A stretch of DNA of 64,000 nucleotides from Cyanobacteria bacterium RU_5_0 (GTDB lineage Bacteria; Cyanobacteriota; Cyanobacteriia; Elainellales; Elainellaceae). Numbering within the stretch: position 1 is the stretch's first letter; each line of letters starts with the position of its first letter. Shown here piece after piece: positions 39,121-48,952 of the stretch. The notes under the pieces were generated by a model that saw only the letters and a list, made by a program, of their open reading frames with translations, made no database searches and was not told where the DNA came from. Location of the stretch: NCBI GenBank assembly GCA_012033255.1, contig JAAUSF010000005.1, forward strand, positions 48,289 to 112,288, in the 5' to 3' direction. Both the position numbers and the translations under genes were made by a program.

Positions 39121-39512
39121 TTACCCACATCTTATAATTTGATAACGTCCTATTATTTCAAGTTGCCCTACTTACTAGGTATGATCTCAGGCAAGGCTTA
39201 AGAAATTGCTCTGATTTTATGGATTCTTTAGAGAAGATCTAGGGAAGATTTCTGAAAGAGCGCTATTTGCGTAAGTCTAGCAATCGCTCCTAAACTAGCA
39301 CCTTTGATAAGGCTTGATGAAAGAAAAACGGGATATCCCCGATTTCATAAAAATTATTAACAATTCTCCCTGTGAAAAACAGGAATGAAGCGTAAGATTT
39401 TCGGTTCCTGACAGCAAGGTATCTGTAAACGCTCCTGTCGTATGGATGACACTTAGATCGCTAGGGGTCTCTGCTAAGCTGAGGGTGCCCTTCCGGAATA
39501 GAAACCAGAGAC
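39121..39512. other. Intergenic region between divergent secretion operon and phosphoesterase
   Basis: 392 nt, A/T-rich, must contain the promoters of both divergent units. A small hairpin cctgtgaaaaacagg lies near 39370. No operator repeats or convincing -35/-10 pair were identified by eye. Confidence 0.5.
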
Positions 39513-40349
39513 ATGCACAGGCTATTGTCAGGTGCGCTGAGCATCGAAAAGCTGACGATCGAAATTTCTGGATTACCTGAATCGCTCAGTGGAACCACAT
39601 TAGTGCAACTCTCGGACTTGCACTATGACGGGCTGCGGCTATCCGAGGAAATGCTGGCAGAGGCGATCGAGACTAGCAACGCAGCGTATCCCGATTTAAT
39701 TGTGCTGACCGGAGATTATATTACGGATGATCCTGACCCCATTTACCCATTGGCACAGCGATTACAACGGCTTAAAAGCCGACTAGGAACCTATGCCATT
39801 TTAGGAAATCATGACATTTGCTATGCGGGAGCCAGAACCACGGTGACTCGTGCGCTCACCAATGTCGGAATTCAGGTGCTTTGGAATCAAGTGGCTTACC
39901 CGTTGAGTGATCCATTGCCGATCGTTGGGCTTGCCGATTTTTGGTCGCGAGAGTTCAACCCAGCCCCCGTAATGAATTTATTAGATCGATCGACTCCGCG
40001 AATCGTGCTATCTCATAACCCAGACAGCGCCATGAGATTAAAGCCGTGGCGGGTAGACTTGCAACTGTCAGGACATTCCCACGGGGGGCAGATTGTGATC
40101 CCAGGATTAGGTCCCTTCCCGACCTGGTATCAAAGCATTCGAGATTGGGTTCCTAAGTCACTTCGTCCCTGGATTCCCTACATGCGAGAGGACTATTACA
40201 AAGTCATGCGCCACTGGGAATGGGCACAGGGATTGCATCACGTCGGCTCAAATCGGCTGTATGTCAATCGCGGATTAGGAACTTATCCGCCTGGTCGATT
40301 ATTTTGTCCACCGGAAGTAACCATCATCACCCTGACCCGATCGACCTAG
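39513..40349 (+). CDS. Metallophosphoesterase
   Basis: 278 residues with all calcineurin-fold metal ligands: SDLHYD near 34, GDYI near 67, GNHD near 97, SHNPD near 163 and GHSHGGQ near 185. Related to YkuE/LpxH-like phosphoesterases; the substrate is not determined. An upstream membrane-anchor helix, common in the family, is missing. Its stop overlaps the convergent Wzc-like gene by four bases. Confidence 0.92.
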   Translation: MHRLLSGALSIEKLTIEISGLPESLSGTTLVQLSDLHYDGLRLSEEMLAEAIETSNAAYPDLIVLTGDYITDDPDPIYPLAQRLQRLKSRLGTYAILGNHDICYAGARTTVTRALTNVGIQVLWNQVAYPLSDPLPIVGLADFWSREFNPAPVMNLLDRSTPRIVLSHNPDSAMRLKPWRVDLQLSGHSHGGQIVIPGLGPFPTWYQSIRDWVPKSLRPWIPYMREDYYKVMRHWEWAQGLHHVGSNRLYVNRGLGTYPPGRLFCPPEVTIITLTRST

Positions 40350-42661
40350 AATCTCCCGGATGGAGTCTCTCGACCCGCCCGAATGCTTTGGCTATAGCGG
40401 CTATAGGACCCGTTAGGGCTATTATTTTCCCGCAGATAGTTAGTGACAACACTGATTCCTGAAGAACGCAGGGTCATCAGCTTGTTCAAGACGCGATCGA
40501 CGACGCTTCGGTTCGTCTTGTTGGCTGAAATCACCATCAGGATCTCATCCACCTGGGTCGTCAAGAAGCTCGCGTCTGTCAGTCCAAACAGGTGGGGCGT
40601 GTCATAAATTATCAAGTCAAACTCAGACTTGAACTTCTCCATGATCTGCTTCATCCGATCGGAACCTAACAGCCGAGCGGAACCCGGTGTTGAAGGTCCA
40701 GAAGTCAGCACGAACAAGTTTTCCGAGAGCGAAGTCGGCTGAATCAACTCATTCGGATTCTGTCCTGTTGTCAATAGTCCGCTTAGCCCCTTTGTGTTAG
40801 GCAGATCAAGGCGGCTATGGATTTGGGGCAAGCGCAAGTTGGTGTCAACCAACAGCACCTTCTGACCTGATCCGGCGGCAGTTTGAGCCAGGTAAAGGGC
40901 GATCGTCGTCTTGCCATCTCCCGGTTCTGCTGAACAGACCATCAGAGCGCGAACGGGAGGCTCCGCTAAGCGAATATTGGAGTAGAGATCGCTGAACGCT
41001 TCCCGGAAGGACGCCGTACCCAAGCGGCTGTCATCAATATCTTCTGCACTAAACGTGGAGGGGAAATCGAACGATTGCTTCGCGCCTCTGGAGAAAGGAA
41101 TCACGCCAACCAAGGGCAGAGGCACCCCCTCCTGCACATCCTCTACCGTGTAGAAGACATTGCGATACCGTTCTAGCAACAGAGCCAGCAAGACACCCAA
41201 AACCAGACCTGCCGCCGCTCCTGCCATGACGGTACGGGAGGCTTTAGACGGTTCAGCCAGAGGATTGCCCTGGGCATCTCGCGGAATGATCGGCTGAGAG
41301 ATCAATTCCCAAGGGATTTCCGTTTGAGCCGCTTCGACTCTCAGGGTTTCTCGCTGCGTTTGCAGGCGATCGAGCGTCTGCGTGGCAATTTCCAACTCGC
41401 GCGTGAGTTCCGCATACTGACGTGAAGTTTCTGGAAACGCCCGAATGCGCTCTTCAAACTGTCGTCTAGCAGTATCCACTTCTCGCTCACGGACTTCCAA
41501 CACTTGAATTTGGTTACGCGCCGTCACAAGCTGACCAATTAAATCTAAGCGAACCGAGTTCTGGAACGCTTGAATTTGAGGATTACCAGTAGCCCCCCCA
41601 ATGCTCTGCCCAATCACACTTTGGGCTTGTTGATCCAGCAAAGCAGCTAGATTATCTCGACGCTGTTGCAGTGCCTCTACTGTTGGGCTGGCATCCCTGA
41701 ATCGCGCCCTCTCAATCGCAAGCTGGCTATCGATTTCTGCCAGTTGAGCTTGCAGACCGATGTAGGTAGGGTCTTCACTGAGCGCAGAAGCGGCGATCGC
41801 TTCCTCTGGCGACAACTCTAACTGACGTTGCAAATTGTCGAAGAGAACACGCTGTTCCTCAAGCTCACGTTGCGTTTCAAGCTGTTGAGTCGTAATGACA
41901 TTGATTTGCTCAGAAAGCTGTCCCCCTTGAATAGCAGGGTCAATCAACGCCGATTGCTGCTGAAGTTGCTGGAGGTCATCTTGAATTCGACTAACTCGCT
42001 GTTGCACTTCAGGCAGTTGATCATCAATGAACTTAATGCCCTCGCCAAACCGAGTCTTCCGATCCTGCAAGCTGTACTCTAGATACTGATCTGCCGTAAC
42101 ACTCAAGACTTTCTGCACCCGTTCTGGGATAGATCCCGCATAGGTCACTTGAATGATGCGGGTGGGGTCAGGCGATCCTTCCGGAGCTAGCCGTTCGACG
42201 GTTAAACCCGATCGCAGTTCAGCAATGCTGAAGTCGGGGTACTGAGTCCGCACTTCCTGGGAGATCGATTCCAGCATCTCCGGGCTTTGCAGAATCTGAA
42301 GTTGAGTGGCGTAATCCAGGGTGAAGGTATCTCGCGACGGTACACCACCCGGAGCACGAGTGACCGATAGGGGGTCAGTTATCCTGGCTTCGTTGGTGAC
42401 AGGCTCTACAAGAATTTGGAAATCGCCCATGTAGAGGGACTGTTCACGCATCGCCAGGTAACTTGCGCCAACCGCAACTAAGGTGGCAACTCCGGCAATC
42501 AGCAATGCTTGTCGCTGAATGGTTCTTCCCAACGCCTTCAGGTTTAGCCCTTTATTGGAGGCGCTATCGCCATCATCTGAAGATTCGGCTGGCGCGATTT
42601 GGACGATCGACGCACCGGGCGCATTGGGTGTTAAGGTTTGGGATTTTTGCTCTGTCTCCAT
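40346..42661 (-). CDS. Polysaccharide co-polymerase with CpsD/Wzc-type kinase domain
   Basis: 771 residues. Controls chain length and export of capsule or exopolysaccharide. N-terminal Wzz domain with helix 1 near 55-75 (ALLIAGVATLVAVGASYLAM), a long periplasmic coiled coil (about 190-450), helix 2 near 480-500 (AGAAAGLVLGVLLALLLERY), then a BY-kinase/P-loop domain with SAEPGDGKTTIALYLAQ near 585, VLLVDTNLRLPQ and LIIYDTPHL. The C-terminus has few tyrosines (YSRY) in place of the usual Tyr cluster. 146 nt downstream of the Wza-like gene; same operon likely. Confidence 0.93.
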   Translation of the reverse strand: METEQKSQTLTPNAPGASIVQIAPAESSDDGDSASNKGLNLKALGRTIQRQALLIAGVATLVAVGASYLAMREQSLYMGDFQILVEPVTNEARITDPLSVTRAPGGVPSRDTFTLDYATQLQILQSPEMLESISQEVRTQYPDFSIAELRSGLTVERLAPEGSPDPTRIIQVTYAGSIPERVQKVLSVTADQYLEYSLQDRKTRFGEGIKFIDDQLPEVQQRVSRIQDDLQQLQQQSALIDPAIQGGQLSEQINVITTQQLETQRELEEQRVLFDNLQRQLELSPEEAIAASALSEDPTYIGLQAQLAEIDSQLAIERARFRDASPTVEALQQRRDNLAALLDQQAQSVIGQSIGGATGNPQIQAFQNSVRLDLIGQLVTARNQIQVLEVREREVDTARRQFEERIRAFPETSRQYAELTRELEIATQTLDRLQTQRETLRVEAAQTEIPWELISQPIIPRDAQGNPLAEPSKASRTVMAGAAAGLVLGVLLALLLERYRNVFYTVEDVQEGVPLPLVGVIPFSRGAKQSFDFPSTFSAEDIDDSRLGTASFREAFSDLYSNIRLAEPPVRALMVCSAEPGDGKTTIALYLAQTAAGSGQKVLLVDTNLRLPQIHSRLDLPNTKGLSGLLTTGQNPNELIQPTSLSENLFVLTSGPSTPGSARLLGSDRMKQIMEKFKSEFDLIIYDTPHLFGLTDASFLTTQVDEILMVISANKTNRSVVDRVLNKLMTLRSSGISVVTNYLRENNSPNGSYSRYSQSIRAGRETPSGRF

Positions 42662-42807
42662 TGTTGACCTCTGTGTACTTAGTACCCACCCTTAGGAAAA
42701 CTCTAGCAACTGCACACCCAATTTTGACTAGGTTGTAATAACTTGCTTCATTTTCCACTAAAGCAATTCCGCTGACGAGATGGTGATCCACCCAATAGTA
42801 GTCTTGT

Positions 42808-44214
42808 CTAATCAAAGATTCCAAAGATGTCAAAGAGACCCAGAACTGTACCGATTGGTGCAGCAACTTGCTCGATCACATCGGTGACTGAGGTTCGATT
42901 ATTCCGAGCGACGACGATCGTATCACCCTCTCGCAACGCCGGATTCGTTTCCTCATTAATCCCAGCAGCCAGATCCACCTCAATAGTACGCCGAATTGCT
43001 GTCCCATTCGGATTGAGACGAATCAATTCTACACGACTTGTTCTGGCTCGCTGGCGATCGAACCCTCCCGCCGTTAACAATGCTTCATTGAGGGAGGTAT
43101 TGGGCGCGATCTCTACCGCCCCAGGAGTAGTGACCTCTCCCACGACATTCACCAAGATTGTTTCGGGTGCAAAGCTAGCCGACCCCGATAGAACTGCCTC
43201 ATCCGAACTGATATCCGTTGCCGTCGGGATGACGATCGTATCGCGATCGCGAATCGTAATGTCTTGAGCCAGTTGCCCTGTCCGCAGCAGTTCCCAAAGA
43301 TTAATGCTAATGAGTTGCTCAGAGCCATCTGGGAAGGGACGACGAATCTGCACATTTCGCAAATCTGCCAATTGAGTAATGCCTCCAGCCGATTGCAGAG
43401 CTTGCGTCACCGTGGGCCATTGGCTAGGCGCTCCCCCTCCGGCTACAGCCGCATCCCCGACCAAAATTTGGTTGCCTTCGTTTGCCGGACTAACGATATA
43501 TGAGCCAGGGCGCTGAACTTCACCAATCACGCTTACTCTGAGAGTTCGAGCCGCCGCCAAACTGACGGTGATCCTTGGGGTAAGAATGTAAGGTGCATAG
43601 AGAGCCTCTAGATAGCTAGCTGTCTGCCTCAGCGTCAGTCCTTGTATACAAACGACTTGATCCTCAAGCCACAAGGGATTGATTGTTCCATCTACCAGAA
43701 GGGTGAATCGTCCAGCAGGTCCACTTAGTTCAGGCACATCAAAAATATCGATCGCAATTTGATCGCCTGGTCCCAGGATATAAGTATCGTCTGCTTCGCC
43801 CGTTTGCCTGACAACAGAGGGCGTTGTGCAGCCACGCGAAGTTTCAGGAAGAAACGGATCATCCGGACGAGGCGGAATAGGGACGATTTCAGGGACTTGA
43901 ATCGGTTCTTGCCCAGACGGTGTGTCGGTTAGCGTGTCTGATGGTGCCTCAGATGGGATTTCAACGGGAGTTTCAGCCGGTGAGTTGGGGGTATCAAGGC
44001 TGTCTGGGGGAGGAGTAGTTTGAGCCAGTCCCGGAGTTGCAGAGACGATCGCCATCAACAAGGCGATCGACAGACTGACGACTGGCTGAGCCATTCCCCG
44101 ACTCAGAAGCCGATGTATAGTAGGGTGACTTGCATCCGATCGAAGATGCTCAGACTTGACAACCACTCTTCTACCTCGCTTAGTGGTCTGACCGTTGTTC
44201 ACCGTCGCTCTCAT
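42808..44214 (-). CDS. Wza-type polysaccharide export outer-membrane protein
   Basis: 468 residues. Signal peptide from Met41 (VVSLSIALLMAIVSATPGLAQ) with a 40-residue leader before it, so ATG at 44094 is an alternative start. A Pro/Thr-rich linker, then a poly_export domain (YILGPGDQIAIDIFDVPELS) and SLBB domains (RVSVIGEVQRPGSY, NVVGEVTTPGAVEI). No lipobox cysteine at the signal cleavage site. Forms the export channel used with the Wzc-like protein downstream. Confidence 0.92.
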   Translation of the reverse strand: MRATVNNGQTTKRGRRVVVKSEHLRSDASHPTIHRLLSRGMAQPVVSLSIALLMAIVSATPGLAQTTPPPDSLDTPNSPAETPVEIPSEAPSDTLTDTPSGQEPIQVPEIVPIPPRPDDPFLPETSRGCTTPSVVRQTGEADDTYILGPGDQIAIDIFDVPELSGPAGRFTLLVDGTINPLWLEDQVVCIQGLTLRQTASYLEALYAPYILTPRITVSLAAARTLRVSVIGEVQRPGSYIVSPANEGNQILVGDAAVAGGGAPSQWPTVTQALQSAGGITQLADLRNVQIRRPFPDGSEQLISINLWELLRTGQLAQDITIRDRDTIVIPTATDISSDEAVLSGSASFAPETILVNVVGEVTTPGAVEIAPNTSLNEALLTAGGFDRQRARTSRVELIRLNPNGTAIRRTIEVDLAAGINEETNPALREGDTIVVARNNRTSVTDVIEQVAAPIGTVLGLFDIFGIFD

Positions 44215-44623
44215 AGGTTTTTCAAGACAATTGCAGCTAAGAATTTGGAATTATAAGGCTTAATAGGGGGCTAGAGTAGCCTGTACAAGCTGACTGTCCT
44301 CTACTGCTTCCCTGTTCCCCTCCAGAATCGGAGAATCCGGAAGGCTTGGAAAGTAAATCGTAAAACTACGGAAAATCAAGATGAATTATTCATCCAAGCT
44401 ACCATAAGATTCTGCAATAGAAGCCAAAAATTCCCCTTCACAACCGTGAAATCACGACATTGAGCCATTTCTTTTTCAAATCTTTGTGAAATACCTCCGC
44501 ACTTTTTTCAAGCTTTAACACTTTCTCTTGGGGTTTCTGATTAGTGTGGGTATAGGGGAGATGTTCTTTTCATGAAGAAGGTTATACTCTGTAGTCAGAA
44601 AAATCTGCTAGTAGGGAACAGTC
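44215..44623. other. Intergenic region between divergent polysaccharide units
   Basis: 409 nt, A/T-rich, with a -10-like TATACT at 44583-44588, 36 nt before the glycosyltransferase ATG. No strong -35 at the right distance (TTCTTT near 44564 is the best). No coding frame or repeat seen. Confidence 0.5.
44583..44588 (+). promoter_or_regulatory. Candidate -10 element of the glycosyltransferase unit
   Basis: TATACT, one change from TATAAT, preceded 13-18 nt upstream by TTCTTT. Placement in front of a leader of about 30 nt is reasonable. Unsupported by a good -35. Confidence 0.35.
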
Positions 44624-45613
44624 ATGTCTGACGCTACGCCGCCCAATCCGCCTCGTCTTGTGATCGTTGTCCTGAACTACCGGACTCCTGAGCTTACTGT
44701 AGATTGCCTCCATTCCCTGATCAATGAAGTGCCTACTGTCCCTGGAACGCAGGTGGTTGTCGTGGATAATCATTCCAACGATGGCTCCGTTGAAAGGATA
44801 AGTGGCGCGATCGCCTCTCAAGGGTGGGGAGATTGGGTGACATTCATGCCACGGGATGTCAACGATGGCTACGCAGCCGGTAACAATGCAGCGATTCGTC
44901 CAGCCCTTCAATCTGACAATCCTCCTGCCTATGTCCTGTTGCTCAATCCGGATACGGTTGTTCGTCCGGGTGCCGTAAAAACCTTAGTCGATTTCATGGA
45001 TGCCCATCCGGAGATCGGTATCGCCGGTAGCCGTTTAGAAGATTTAGACGGAACCCCACAGCGATCGGCATTTCGCTTCCCCTCGATCGTCAGTGAGCTA
45101 GATTTTGGCTTTCGATTTGGCTTTTTGACGAAGCTCTTGTCGCGTTGGATCATTGCCCCCCCAGTCTCCGAAACGCAATGCCGAACCGATTGGGTCGCTG
45201 GAGCCAGCATGATCGTCCGCAAAGCCGTCTTTGATGCGGTTGGCTTAATGGACGAAAAATACTTTTTATATTTCGAGGAAGTTGATTTCTGTTTAGCGGC
45301 AAATCGGGCGGGATATCCCTGCTGGTATGTGCCCGAAAGTCGCGTCGTGCATTTCGTCGGACAAAGTTCTGGTGTCACGGATACCAAACGCGCCCCCAAA
45401 CGAATGCCCACCTACTGGTTTGACTCTAGACGCCGCTTCTTCGTCAAAAACTACGGCTGGTGGTATGCCATTTTGACTGAAATTGCCTGGGCTTCAGGCT
45501 TTGTCGTCTGGCGACTGCGCCGAGTCATTCAACGCAAACCCGATACCGACCCACCCAACTTATTAAAAGACTTTTTGCTGAACAGCGTACTCGTGAAGGG
45601 GGTAGAGATTTGA
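44624..45613 (+). CDS. Family 2 glycosyltransferase (rhamnosyltransferase-like)
   Basis: 329 residues. GT-A fold: VIVVLNYRTPELTVDCL at the N-terminus, VVVDNHSNDGS, and DxD-equivalent LLLNPDTVVRPG. The C-terminal EEVDFCLAANRAGYPCWYVP is typical of WbbL-like inverting sugar transferases. A hydrophobic C-terminal stretch (WWYAILTEIAWASGFVVW) may attach it to the membrane. Probably adds a sugar to the lipid-linked glycan exported by the neighbouring system. Its stop overlaps the start of the next gene. Confidence 0.92.
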   Translation: MSDATPPNPPRLVIVVLNYRTPELTVDCLHSLINEVPTVPGTQVVVVDNHSNDGSVERISGAIASQGWGDWVTFMPRDVNDGYAAGNNAAIRPALQSDNPPAYVLLLNPDTVVRPGAVKTLVDFMDAHPEIGIAGSRLEDLDGTPQRSAFRFPSIVSELDFGFRFGFLTKLLSRWIIAPPVSETQCRTDWVAGASMIVRKAVFDAVGLMDEKYFLYFEEVDFCLAANRAGYPCWYVPESRVVHFVGQSSGVTDTKRAPKRMPTYWFDSRRRFFVKNYGWWYAILTEIAWASGFVVWRLRRVIQRKPDTDPPNLLKDFLLNSVLVKGVEI

Positions 45614-46242
45614 GCATTATAAAGACGATCGCCAATGGTCAACTCGATCCGCCAGTCAATCCACAAGAGACACCAGACACGGAGGCATCCGATCGCCCAT
45701 CTGACTCTGCCCCTCTCACCCTCTGGCAACAAATTAAAGAAGACTGGGAAGCCCACGGACGCGACTGGACAAAACCAGGCTTTCGTGCCGTCGCCATCCA
45801 GCGATTTGGGGTGTGGCGAATGACGATCGATTCCAAGTACTGGCGTGCCCCGCTCAGCATTCTCTACCGGATGCTCTATCGCAAAGTTCGTAATGGCTAC
45901 GGTATTGATTTACCCTATACCGTCAAACTGGGTCGGAGAGTGGTGATTGAGCATCAAAATGGCATTATCATTCACGGCTACAGCGAGATTGGCGACGACA
46001 GCATTATTCGCCAAGGCGTGACTCTTGGCAACCGCTACCTCGATCGCCCCCTGGATGCCCCCAAACTCGGCAAGCGCGTCAATGTGGGCGCAGGCGCGAA
46101 AATTTTAGGTGGAGTGACGATCGGCGATGATGCCAGCATTGGAGCGAATGCCGTTGTCCTTACCGATATTCCTAATGGACAAACGGCAGTCGGCATTCCC
46201 GCCAAAATCCTCCAACCCAAACCCCCACAACCTGAAGCCTAG
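45610..46242 (+). CDS. Serine acetyltransferase-like hexapeptide acyltransferase
   Basis: 210 residues from TTG at 45610, overlapping the preceding stop (TTGA). Left-handed beta-helix repeats such as GRRVVIEHQNGIIIHGYSEI, GDDSIIRQGVTLGN and GDDASIGANAVVLTDIP, with the CysE-like VGIPAKIL end. The N-terminal 40 residues are disordered. In the setting of glycosyl and export genes it is more likely a polysaccharide O-acetyltransferase than the cysteine biosynthetic CysE. Confidence 0.85.
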   Translation: MSIIKTIANGQLDPPVNPQETPDTEASDRPSDSAPLTLWQQIKEDWEAHGRDWTKPGFRAVAIQRFGVWRMTIDSKYWRAPLSILYRMLYRKVRNGYGIDLPYTVKLGRRVVIEHQNGIIIHGYSEIGDDSIIRQGVTLGNRYLDRPLDAPKLGKRVNVGAGAKILGGVTIGDDASIGANAVVLTDIPNGQTAVGIPAKILQPKPPQPEA

Positions 46243-46272
46243 ATCAGGCAACGTGCGGCTTCTTTCCATCTC

Positions 46273-46516
46273 GGTAGTGCCTTGAAGGAAAGGCTAAGAA
46301 ACTGGATTGCATCAAGCAAGTCCGAGTTTGTGTCGTCGAGTTGCATTGTAATGATGCACGAAATTCCAAATGGCTGCGATGTGATTTTCTAACTTCTTAG
46401 AGAACGATAAGCACTTTCGCACCAGTCGAGAAACTCGTTGTCTGAGGGTGCTAGCCAGCTACTCCTAACTTCTTCTTTACCTCACCTTACATTATCCTGC
46501 CCTTCAGGGCACTACC
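46273..46516 (-). mobile_element. IS1-family deletion derivative
   Basis: GGTAGTGCCTTGAAGG (46273-46288) and CCTTCAGGGCACTACC (46501-46516) are inverted ends with one mismatch. Inside, the minus strand (46455 down to 46320) reads LRQRVSRLVRKCLSFSKKLE then NHIAAIWNFVHHYN, the C-terminal end of an IS1-type transposase. The rest of the transposase is missing, so this 244-bp element cannot move by itself. Matching 8-9 bp target duplications were not found. Confidence 0.75.
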
Positions 46517-46640
46517 AACAAGTGGAAATCTATCGCCAGGGACAGGCAAAAGAGGTACGATCGCTGCCCACCCAACTGTCTGGCGAAGTCGTCTTACCTG
46601 GATTTGTGTTGCAGGTTGATCTGTTCACGGATTGCATAGT
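46517..46640 (+). pseudogene. Uma2 (DUF820) C-terminal fragment
   Basis: Directly after the IS1 end the plus strand reads QVEIYRQGQAKEVRSLPTQL, then SGEVVLPGFVLQVDLFTD, the usual last two strands of Uma2 proteins (VEVYR...L-x-G-x-x-LPGF). Everything upstream is missing, so the gene was probably truncated with the IS1 insertion. Confidence 0.65.
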
Positions 46641-46648
46641 TGTTATAT

Positions 46649-47881
46649 TTATTTATTTATTTGCTCTTTTGCAGGTTTCGTGATGCCGCGCTTAATTAGG
46701 CCTGCTTCCAGTTCTTTGATGAATTCAAAATCTTCCTGCGGCAGGAATTGATGCTCTTTTCCAGATAAGTTTTTATCCTTAAAAGACTTCTGCTCTAAGA
46801 ACGCAAACGCTTGCCGAAATTGATGGGGATTTGCCTGAATTAATGAGTCAAAATGGCAAGGAATAATGCGTTGAAAATTCCAGCTTGCCACTTTATCAAC
46901 CCAATCGAGGACTTGTCTGGGTGCCTGTGGAAAAATCAGAGTTTGTAGAATCGGCGCAACAAACGGACGCCCCTCTCCGCGCAGTGCCTCAAACGATCGC
47001 TTCCAGGTTTCTTTCCAGCGAAACGGAAACAACCCGAAGTAAGCTTTTTTGGAGCGATCGGGAGCTTTCAAAGCATCGCGAATGGTCTGCATTAGCCTAA
47101 CGGGTTCCAGCGCACTCGGACGAAAATAAGCGGCAAACAATGAAATGCGCTGCCAACCCTTCCGACGGTTTGCTTCAGTGTTTTCAATCACATCAAAGGC
47201 ACTGTCTCTGGCATGAAATAGCAATGGATATGGGTCGAGTTGCACGATCGCCGGTGGGTTTTCTGGGATAGACAGAAGTGCATCCGTCAGGAGCACTGTA
47301 TGCGATCGCTGATGGAACAGTGCCACTTCTGCAAATGAGCCTTGTCCGAGGTCGATATCCAGCACGGCATACTCAAACTCATCAGCAAAAGGAGCTTGGC
47401 GACAATCCTCTGGCAGAACTTGAGTTTGTTTTGCAGGAAAGCCAAGCCAACTCAACGGCAGATTCAACGGAAAACTCCACTGGTGCGGAGCCACAAAAAC
47501 TTGTGCCTGCGGGAACTGTCTAGCGAACGGTCCAACGAAGATCTTATGCTCTAAGCCAGAACTAGTGGGGAGAATAATATACTTCACATCGCCATATTCT
47601 GCAACCAATTCATTCACAAGACGAATACACTCTGGCGTCGGGGCGACCGGCGCATAGACAAGAAGACCACCCGCTTCGAGTTTCACAACCGTCATGCGAA
47701 TGGGGACAACCGTGTAGAGAATGCCTTGAATCTGGTCAAACGTCCAGATGCTATTCTGAATTACTTCTTTGCAGAGGGTCTGGCGCTGGCCATAGGGGTA
47801 AAGCGGGAGGGCAGCCCAGAAATTCCATGAACAATCTCTAGGGTGAGTGTTTGAATGCACCATTTGCTCCTGCGATCGCAC
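46649..47881 (-). CDS. DUF4336 domain-containing protein
   Basis: 410 residues. Conserved in cyanobacteria and plants, with a metallo-beta-lactamase-like fold and no assigned function. The visible core is VVKLEAGGLLVYAPVAPTPE near 75, then VKYIILPTSSGLEHKIFVGP and VFVAPHQWSFP. Later FHQRSHTVLLTDALL and IIPCHFDSLIQA supply His/Asp residues at positions expected for such a fold. Start: ATG at 47881 or 47863. No signal peptide. Confidence 0.85.
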   Translation of the reverse strand: MRSQEQMVHSNTHPRDCSWNFWAALPLYPYGQRQTLCKEVIQNSIWTFDQIQGILYTVVPIRMTVVKLEAGGLLVYAPVAPTPECIRLVNELVAEYGDVKYIILPTSSGLEHKIFVGPFARQFPQAQVFVAPHQWSFPLNLPLSWLGFPAKQTQVLPEDCRQAPFADEFEYAVLDIDLGQGSFAEVALFHQRSHTVLLTDALLSIPENPPAIVQLDPYPLLFHARDSAFDVIENTEANRRKGWQRISLFAAYFRPSALEPVRLMQTIRDALKAPDRSKKAYFGLFPFRWKETWKRSFEALRGEGRPFVAPILQTLIFPQAPRQVLDWVDKVASWNFQRIIPCHFDSLIQANPHQFRQAFAFLEQKSFKDKNLSGKEHQFLPQEDFEFIKELEAGLIKRGITKPAKEQINK

Positions 47882-48118
47882 CTTTAACTGGCGCGGCTGA
47901 CTAGCGCGGTGGCTTGCCTCATTAGGATTTAACCCGCATAGCCAGAGGGATTCTAACGTACTGCCACTGTACCAGAACTCTTGCGATCTTTTGCACTTTG
48001 AAACATAGATTTATAGCAATCTGACTTTTCCTATGACCCTGATCTGACTTTTTCTGACTATCCAAATGAATTCTCAAGGTTAGATTGAATACACCCGAGT
48101 GTAAATGGAGTTTAATTC
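47882..48118. other. Intergenic region upstream of the M15 gene
   Basis: 237 nt. Two related words cctatgaccctgatctgact and ttctgactatcc lie near 48030-48065. An SD TGGAG precedes 48119. No hairpin terminator or repeat of note. Confidence 0.4.
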
Positions 48119-48952
48119 ATGCAAGTCAAAGATATTAATAGTTGCCCAACCAAATCAGTACGAGAACTCGATCGCCAACTTTTATACAAGATGAGAGAAA
48201 CGGAATCGAATGCTCTCGCCCGATTTGATGACTTAAATGTGGATGTTGGCGAATCGGTATGGGCATATCTACAACCTGCGGCTAAGGCAGCCTTAGAAAA
48301 GGCAATTCGCGATCGAGGCATCAGATTATTCATTAACTCTGCCTATCGCACGATCGCTCAGCAGCTTATACTTTATAACCAATATAAAACAGGTCGCTGT
48401 GGAATTGAAATTGCGGCTCCTCCGGGTGGAAGCAATCACCAAAGCGGATTGGCGATCGATATTGAAGATCCAGAAGGATGGTTGCCCTATCTAGAGCGAT
48501 ATGGTTGGCAGTGGCTTGGAAATTCCGATCGCGTTCATTTCGACTTCGTAGGAAACGGCATTCAAGATATTCGCGCTTTAGCCATTGAAGCATTTCAAAA
48601 ACTTTGGAATGAAAATAACTCTACTCACTTCCTTAAGGTTGACGGCGTTTACGGACCCATGACGGAAGCGCATTTGAATAGCGCCCCTGCCGAGGGATTT
48701 GCCAAAGGTGGAAAAGTGGATGATATTATCTCATCGTCTAAACTGCGGGTTTTGTTTTTGACACAACCGATTATGGAAGGCGAAGATATCCGAATGCTGC
48801 AACAGGCATTAAAAAAGGCTGAAATAGACGTTGCAATAGATGGATTTTTTGGACCAGCAACCGATTTAGCCGTAAGAAAGTTTCAAGGATTACATAGCCT
48901 GGCAGTAGATGGCAAAGTTGGACCCGGAACGCGCTCAAAATTAGGAATTTAA
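48119..48952 (+). CDS. M15-type D-Ala-D-Ala carboxypeptidase with peptidoglycan-binding domain
   Basis: 277 residues. Zn peptidase of the M15 (VanY/endolysin-like) family: SAYRTIAQQLILYNQY near 82, the SNHQSGLAIDIEDPEGW His-Asp motif near 115, and HFDFVGN with the third ligand near 140. PG_binding_1 repeats follow (VDGVYGPMTEAHL near 180, AIDGFFGPATDLAVRKFQGL near 245). No signal peptide is visible, unusual for a wall enzyme, and reminiscent of phage lysins. SD TGGAG precedes the ATG. It forms a pair with the GH19 gene downstream. Confidence 0.85.
   Translation: MQVKDINSCPTKSVRELDRQLLYKMRETESNALARFDDLNVDVGESVWAYLQPAAKAALEKAIRDRGIRLFINSAYRTIAQQLILYNQYKTGRCGIEIAAPPGGSNHQSGLAIDIEDPEGWLPYLERYGWQWLGNSDRVHFDFVGNGIQDIRALAIEAFQKLWNENNSTHFLKVDGVYGPMTEAHLNSAPAEGFAKGGKVDDIISSSKLRVLFLTQPIMEGEDIRMLQQALKKAEIDVAIDGFFGPATDLAVRKFQGLHSLAVDGKVGPGTRSKLGI

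Noticed and set aside
46438..46683. Intact small gene of 81 codons
   Set aside because: The frame starts within the IS1 remnant; only its second part resembles a protein (Uma2 C-terminus), so it is a chance fusion.
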